Part shown: positions 58,530 to 64,000 of the stretch, piece by piece
How positions within the stretch are numbered: the stretch's first letter is position 1
Layout of the letters: each line of letters opens with the position of its first letter
From: Edolisoma coerulescens
Lineage: Eukaryota; Chordata; Aves; Passeriformes; Campephagidae
Direction: 5' to 3'
Assembly: GCA_013397115.1 (NCBI GenBank)
Contig: VWZW01004683.1
Coordinates: 572,079-636,078 of the forward strand
DNA length: 64,000 bases
Made by a program: the position numbers and the translations under genes
Notes under the pieces: model-generated
The model's database searches: none
What the model was told of the DNA's origin: nothing
Seen by the model: only the letters and a program-made list of their open reading frames with translations

Positions 58530-59906
58530 AAAATTAAGGGTTGTTTAGGATTTTGACAAGTTGGTTTTAAGGGTAAAAAGCAGATTTTTAAAGGAATTGA
58601 GACTTCGGGGAGGTTTTTAAAATGCCACAGGATCTTCTGGGTGTTTCTGTGTCACCACAAACCCACTTGGTCCTTTGCTGTCATCCCTGCCTGCTGAGCA
58701 TCCCAAATCCTCAGGAGTTGGGGGAACTCTGCACTTTTCCTGCCCCAAAACACATCCATGGATTTCTGTGGGGAGGGGATGGGGAGCTGGCAGGGAGGAG
58801 TGGCCTCTGGAAGGAAAATATTCTCGATTTTTGGTGTTGTTACATAAATTCTCCACAGTGGGATAATTCAGGAGGTTCATTTCTTGTTGTAACTCCCATT
58901 CTTTGGGAATTTTGAAGGGTACCCAGGTCTGCTCTGCTTTCTAAGGTGGAGACAAATCCCAAAATCTCTGATATTTGAATCCTTTGGATTCCAGGCTGGA
59001 CAACAATTTTGAAAGCAAAGTAAAGGTCTTTAAGATTGTGACAAGTCAGGTTTAAATGTAAAAAATGGATTTTTAAAGAAATTGAGAATTTTAAATTTAA
59101 AAATGCCACAGGATCTTCTGGGTGTTTCTGTATCACCACAAACTGGCCCTTGGTCCTCTGCTGTAATCCCTGCCTGATGAGCATCCCAAATCCTCAGGAA
59201 CTGGGGGAACTCTGCGCTTTTCCTGCCCCAAAACACATCCAAGGGCCATTGGACCTCTGGAAGGAATATTCTGAATTTTTGGTGTCATTTGTTACAGAAA
59301 TATTCCATGGTAGGATAATCCAGGTGGTTCGTTGCTTGTTGTATTTCTAATTCTTTGGGAATTTTGAAGGGTGCCCAGGTCTGTGCTGCTTTCTAAGGTG
59401 GAGACAAATCCCAAAATCTCTGATATTTGAATCCTTTGGATTCCAGGCTGGACAACAAATTTGAAAGGAAAAATAAAGGTTTTTTGCAGGTTTTGATAAG
59501 TCAGTTTTAAATGTAAAAAGCAGATTTTTAAAGGAATTGAGGATCTGGTGAGGTTTTAAAAATGCCACAGGATCTGTTGGGTGTTTCTGTGTTGCCACAA
59601 ACCCCCTTGGTCCTTTGCTGTCATCCCTGTCTGCTGAGCATCCCAAATCCTCAGGAACTGGGGGAACTCTGCGCTTTTCCTGCCCCAAAACACATCCAAG
59701 GGCCATTGGACCTCTGGAAGGAATATTCTGAATTTTTGGTGTCATTTGTTACAGAAATATTCCACGGTGGCATAATCCAGGAAGTTCACTGCTCGTTGTA
59801 TCTCTAATTCTGTTGGAATTTTGAAGGTTGCCCAGGTCTGCTCTTCTTTCTAAGGTGGAGACAAATCCCAAAATCTCTGATATTTGAATCCTTTGGATTC
59901 CAGGCT
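58530..59906. repeat. Three-copy tandem repeat (about 455 bases) that includes the exon acceptor
   Basis: The segment AATGCCACAGGATCT recurs at 58621, 59102 and 59561, and CCAGGCTGG recurs at 58991, 59443 and 59900. Copies end at about 58998, 59450 and 59906. The third ends in the real splice acceptor and exon start. The first two end in the same acceptor sequence plus the first dozen exon bases, then run into the next unit. Confidence 0.95.
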
Positions 59907-60081
59907 GGCCAGCAGCGCTGGTGGGAGCAGGAAATCACGGTGAACGGGAACATCCAGAAGGGGGAATTGATCACCTACAACCTGACGGAGCTCATCAAGC
60001 CCGAGGCCTACGAGGTCCGCCTGACGCCCATCACCCGGTTCGGGGAGGGCGACTCCACCATTCGGGTCATCAAATACAGTG
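59904..60081 (+). CDS. MDGA2: MDGA2 exon, second half of the FN3-like domain
   Basis: This exon of 178 bases has 59 codons from AGQQRWWEQE to IRVIKYS plus one base of the next codon, with phase 0 entry and phase 1 exit. It supplies the C-terminal strands of the FN3-like domain. The NLT sequon (residues 26-28) lies in LITYNLTEL, and YEVRLTP followed by FGEG is the conserved F-G strand region of FN3 folds. It is almost identical to MDGA2 as I recall it and unlike MDGA1. The acceptor is GATTCCAG at 59896-59903 with a weak pyrimidine tract, and the donor GTAAGG begins at 60082. The next exon should begin the MAM domain but is not in the window. The acceptor and first bases of the exon are repeated in two upstream tandem copies. 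Confidence 0.95.
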
Positions 60082-60929
60082 GTAAGGACCTGAAATCCAA
60101 GGAAATGTGGGCTGGGAATGTTCTGAGCCTGCTGGAATGGTGTGGCCGTTCCCAATCCTGGAATAACGCCTGGAGCGTGGTCATCCCAAAAGAAGGATCT
60201 GGGGAGAAGTGGGAGAGAGGAAAAAATTGGCCCCTTGGGTGATTCATAACAAGAAAAACACCCAACCTAAATAATTCCAATCATCCAAACCCCAAAATCA
60301 GGTCCGATTTTTTGAGAGAAATAAGGAAAAATGAATTAAATTAATGCCAAATAATGACATCATTTTGATATCTTGATAAAATAGCAGATTTCAAGTTGAT
60401 TCTCCTTTTGAAGGACAAGTTTGGGGGTTTTTTTCCCCAGAATGAGCAGTTTTTATTTTAATGTGAATTATTTTCTTCTTAAAAAAGTGTCTGTTTTTTA
60501 GTCCTGCGCAAGATGATGTAATCTATAAATTTATATAAGAAATAATGCCAGGGCATTTGTAAATTTCCCTCTAAAAGGTCACTGTGACAAAGATTAATCC
60601 ACTTAAATTTAACAAGAAAACCACAGGATCCATCCATCCTGTTTCCCATATTCCCTGGAATTCAATCCTCTGTTAAATCCCTGCAAATCCCTATTTTGGG
60701 GGTATTTATTTAATGAGTAACTGAATTTCTTCTTTTTGTTTTGCTTTTCTGCTGTAAAAATTGCAATGAAAGCACAAGAGGGACTTTGAAGAGGAGGTTG
60801 GAGGATGATGGAGCAGTTTGGGATGTGTTTAGGGGGAATTTTTATCATTTTAGTGGGAATTTTGTGGCAGGGAGATCGTGGTAAACAAGGAATTATGGAA
60901 ATGTGACATTTAGGGATAGATTTGGGATT

Positions 60930-61130
60930 AGGAGCTGGAGCAACAGGACAAGCGGTGGTGGTTTGAAACTAAACAAGATTCAGGCTTGATCTAAGGAAGA
61001 AATATTTTAGGATGAGACGAAAACACTGGCAAAGGTTCAGGGAATTTGTGGCTGCTCCTGGATCCCTGGAAATGTCCAAGGCCAGGTTGGAAGGGCTTGG
61101 AGCAACCCGGGATAGTGGGAAATGTCCAAG
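60930..61130 (+). mobile_element. CR1 LINE 3' fragment
   Basis: A degraded sense copy with GAGCAACAGGACAAGCGGTG, GGCTTGATCTAAGGAAGAAA and ATGTCCAAGGCCAGGTTGGA. Confidence 0.8.
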
Positions 61131-61529
61131 CAGAACATCTCAGTCAGCAGAATATCCAAAAGCATCCCACAGATCTGGAATTCCTTTCCAAAATCATCAG
61201 CAAATAAAATCCGATGAACAAATCTGGGGGGGAAAATCCAATGTCTCGAGCATCCTGTGCAATTCCTCAGGATCAATGCTGAGCTCAGCTCCTCTCCAGT
61301 CCCTCATCCATTGATTTTATCCCTGGATTAATGTCAAGGGGAAGAAAATTCCATTAAATGCCCCTGAAATATCAATCCTAAAGGATGTGGGGCCGGTTTC
61401 ACTCAATGCCACCTCTGCTGCTGATGGGGATGGATGGATTTGGGGTTCCACCCGTGACAGGGAAGTGTTGGCAAAGTCTGCATTTCCCAAAGCTCAGGAG
61501 AGGAAAATCTCAGGAAAAGAAAGGATTTG

Positions 61530-61675
61530 GAATCATGGAATGACTTGTGATGGAAGGGAATTTAAATCCCATCCCATTCCAACCCCCTCCATGGGCAGGG
61601 ACACCTTCCACTATCCCAGGGTGCTCCAAGTCCTGTCCAACCTGGCCTTGGACACTTCCAGGGATGGGGATGGAC
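61530..61675 (-). mobile_element. CR1 LINE 3' end
   Basis: An inverted copy with GGAATCATGGAATGACTTGT, CCTCCATGGGCAGGGACACC and CTTGGACACTTCCAGGGATG. Confidence 0.87.
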
Positions 61676-62945
61676 GGGATAAACAAGGATGAGTTGTTTA
61701 TTAAATCTATGAACACACAAATGAGGAGAAGACAGAGATTTTCCTGCAATTCCAGTGGGATTTTGGCTCCCTGTGGGAGCCCTTGGCCCTGTTTCCTGGC
61801 ACTGGTGGGAGTCCAGTGTCTCTGCACACACTCATGGGAAAAACCTGGAGTCTTCCCAAAAATCAGGAGAAGAAGCTTCATCTAAATTTTTGGGATTTCT
61901 GTGCAGCAAACCCAACCTGGCTGGGATGGGGAGACAAATCTTCACACCCAGCTCAGGCCAGGCAGCCTCTGCCCTCATCCATGGAGTTCCTAATTTGTCC
62001 CACGATTTATGGACTGCCCAGCATTCCCATAAGGAGTAACTCCACCATTCCAGTCATTCCTGCTCTCTTCAGTGCTGCTTTTCCTCTGGGAACTCTCGGG
62101 AGGTCGATTGAGGTCTCGGCCACAACTCCTGACAGTGCTGAGCTCGAGCTTTTCCTGCCACTTGATGGGATTTCCATTCCCAGCCCGTGGCTGGCAGGCA
62201 GAACATTCCCATGCAGCAGAAAAGGTGGATTTATCCCAAGAATATTCCTGCTGGGATGTGCCCTTAGCCCAGATGTGAACAACATCCCAATCCAAATATG
62301 CCAAGGAGGTGCCAAGGCCAATTCCAGCCTCTAGGAGAGAGGGAGCCGCAGTTTTTGGAGCAGCATCCGGTTGCTGACAAATCCCACAGCCTCCAAAATC
62401 CCAAGGCAGATCCTAATCCACAAGCTAAACCTAAAATTCAGCTCATGGATCCCCCTTTGGAGAGGAATCCCAGAACTGCTGAGGTTTTCTGTGCTTAAAA
62501 TGGGCATTTCTATCCCGGCATTCATCCCAGGAATGATGGCAGCAAACTGTTCCCCGGTTTTTTTATGGATGTTAAGGCTTCAGCTGTAAAATAAGGATAT
62601 CACCAATGTTATCAGAGGGAAAAGTTACTATGGGGAATGCTGGAATGCTGGAAAAGCCGTTAATGGGCTGTGGGGATGCAAGAAATAATTACAACACCTG
62701 GAAAAGAAAAGACATCAGGGAAATGTTTCTTAAAAGAATTAAGAGAATTTTTTACATTTTCTCCCTTTATTTTTTTTTATTGGAGACACCTCGGGCAAGG
62801 AGGAAAACATTTGCATTTCCAGCTGATCAGTGGGAATTGGGGTGTGGGTGTGGCTTTGTGTGTTCAGTTCTGAGCAGTGCCAGCCCTTCTCCCTCATCCC
62901 ACCAGCTCGGGAATATTCCTTTCAGAGGAGCAGGAGCAGGCCATG

Positions 62946-63150
62946 GAATCATCCTGGAATGGTTTGGGTTGGAAGAAACCTTAAATCCCACCCAGTGCCA
63001 CCCCATCCAAGGGCAGGAACATCTTTCACCATTCTAGGCTGCTCCAAGCCCCAATGTCCAGCCTGGCCTTGGGCACTTCCAGGGATCCAGGGGCAGCCAC
63101 AGCTTCTGTGGGAATTCCATCCCAGCCCCTCCCCACCCTCCCAGGGAAGA
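62946..63150 (-). mobile_element. CR1 LINE 3' fragment
   Basis: An inverted copy with TCATCCTGGAATGGTTTGGG, CAATGTCCAGCCTGGCCTTG and CCCCTCCCCACCCTCCCAG. Confidence 0.88.
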
Positions 63151-64000
63151 ATAAAGAATTCCTTCTCTATCAATTCTGTTATCCTTAGGGATAATATCGA
63201 TCCTAAATCCCCCTAAATTATAAATTCCCCCTATTTTTTAAAGGGAGGAAAGCCAGGATCTGTGGGAAATGTCACTGTCACCACATCCATGCAGTTGCAC
63301 CTAAAAACATGAGAAAAACCATTCAACCCAAGATTTCTTGCCCAAAACACATCATCCAAGCCCAAAATCCACCACCCAGCTGGAATTCCAGCCGGTTTTA
63401 TCCTCCTTGCTGAGGGAACAGCAGGAAAATTCAGGAATATCTGTCCTGGCTCTAACCACGCCCAGCCATTCCCAACACTTTGTGCTCCTCCAGCAGCAAA
63501 AATTCCCTCCCTGCGGAGCCAGCATCACCCTGAGAGGGGCACAGATTTTCCAGGCATTTCAGTCACCTTTGGGAATTTAGGGCCTCAGTAATCCATGAAT
63601 TTCCCTTTCTGTCTGATTTATCTGGATACCTTTGTGTCATGGATGCAGCAACCTTCCCTCAGCCATCACACGTTGTCCTACAGCTGTGTTGCTCCAGAAC
63701 TGGGATTTTTGGGGTGTTTTTTCCTGATTGTTTTGGGATTTTTTTCCCCAAATTTGTGATGCTGAATAAATCCAACTTAACCACCTTCATTTTCTTGTCT
63801 GCTTTCGTCCCTCGGTGTGACACAGAGCGTTTGTTGTTGTGAGCAATCCAAACTGTGAGGCTCGAGGTGACACCTGATGATATTTTCCATCCAAACCCAT
63901 GAATTTAGATCCAAATCAAGCCCCAGTCAATGCAGCTCCCAGAAATTGCAGCTAATTCCAGGTTCAATCACTCAGGGAGCTCAGGAAATCGAGGGGTTTT

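Larger units (their letters stand above)
46691..59903 (+). other. MDGA2: Intron between the two FN3 exons
   Basis: This 13.2 kb phase-0 intron opens with the ATTTT array. It contains the right arm of the inverted duplication, a three-unit tandem repeat, an LTR-like stretch and several CR1 tails, and ends in a three-copy tandem repeat that includes the acceptor. Stretches without recognised repeats include about 47060-48030, 50520-51445, 54420-56030, 56230-57330 and 57540-58530. Confidence 0.85.
60082..64000 (+). other. MDGA2: Intron after the FN3 exon (5' part)
   Basis: About 3.9 kb of the next intron holds three CR1 fragments. I searched by eye for the MAM-domain exon (expected to open with a Pro-Val-Asn-Pro run after the split Ala) and found none before the window ends. 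Non-repeat stretches are 60090-60920, 61140-61520, 61690-62940 and 63160-64000. Confidence 0.8.

Noticed and set aside
916..60081. Assignment of the gene to MDGA1
   Set aside because: The Ig4 start, the NGNIQKGELITYNLTEL segment and the AYRLGIRQ strand match recalled MDGA2 and differ strongly from recalled MDGA1.
60082..64000. Search for the MAM-domain exon of MDGA2
   Set aside because: No sequence with the expected start and splice signals was found. It probably lies beyond the window.

Overview
The window is a stretch of vertebrate nuclear DNA, almost certainly from a bird and probably a songbird. Two things show this. Five GC-rich exons of one gene lie far apart on the + strand, each bounded by AG and GT splice signals. 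The introns are littered with short, 5'-truncated CR1-type LINE tails, the dominant interspersed repeat of bird genomes. I see no bacterial, phage or CRISPR content and no complete gene other than this one.

The gene is recognisable as MDGA2 (MAM domain-containing GPI anchor protein 2), a GPI-anchored synaptic regulator of neuroligin-neurexin contacts. The exons at 916-1245, 12050-12354 and 32280-32549 each encode one whole immunoglobulin domain, Ig4, Ig5 and Ig6 by family order, and have symmetric phase-1 borders. The exons at 46542-46690 and 59904-60081 together encode the fibronectin-III-like domain, split by a phase-0 intron. The N-terminal exons (signal peptide, Ig1-3) lie upstream, and the MAM and GPI-signal exons lie downstream of the window. 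The intervening introns are about 10.8, 19.9, 14.0 and 13.2 kb. One exon (Ig5) carries an N with a duplicated 10-base flank, which breaks the frame and looks like an assembly fault.

I found no undescribed protein system. The notable structure is repeat architecture around the exons. The fifth exon's splice acceptor, with the first bases of the exon, has been tandemly copied twice upstream. The Ig6 exon has a minisatellite running up to its acceptor and a 341-base tandem duplication starting exactly at its donor. The first FN3 exon has a minisatellite before it and an ATTTT array after it, and sits inside a long inverted duplication whose arms are about 0.86-0.98 kb with an 8.7 kb spacer. Other structures are a degenerate interstitial telomeric block, a 27-base minisatellite, a 0.56 kb duplication shared between two introns and flanked at one locus by 33-base direct repeats, a 178-base gap inside trinucleotide repeats, and a possible LTR remnant.

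Identification rests on recalled family sequence and visible motifs. Repeat identities and percentages are hand-read estimates, not alignments.
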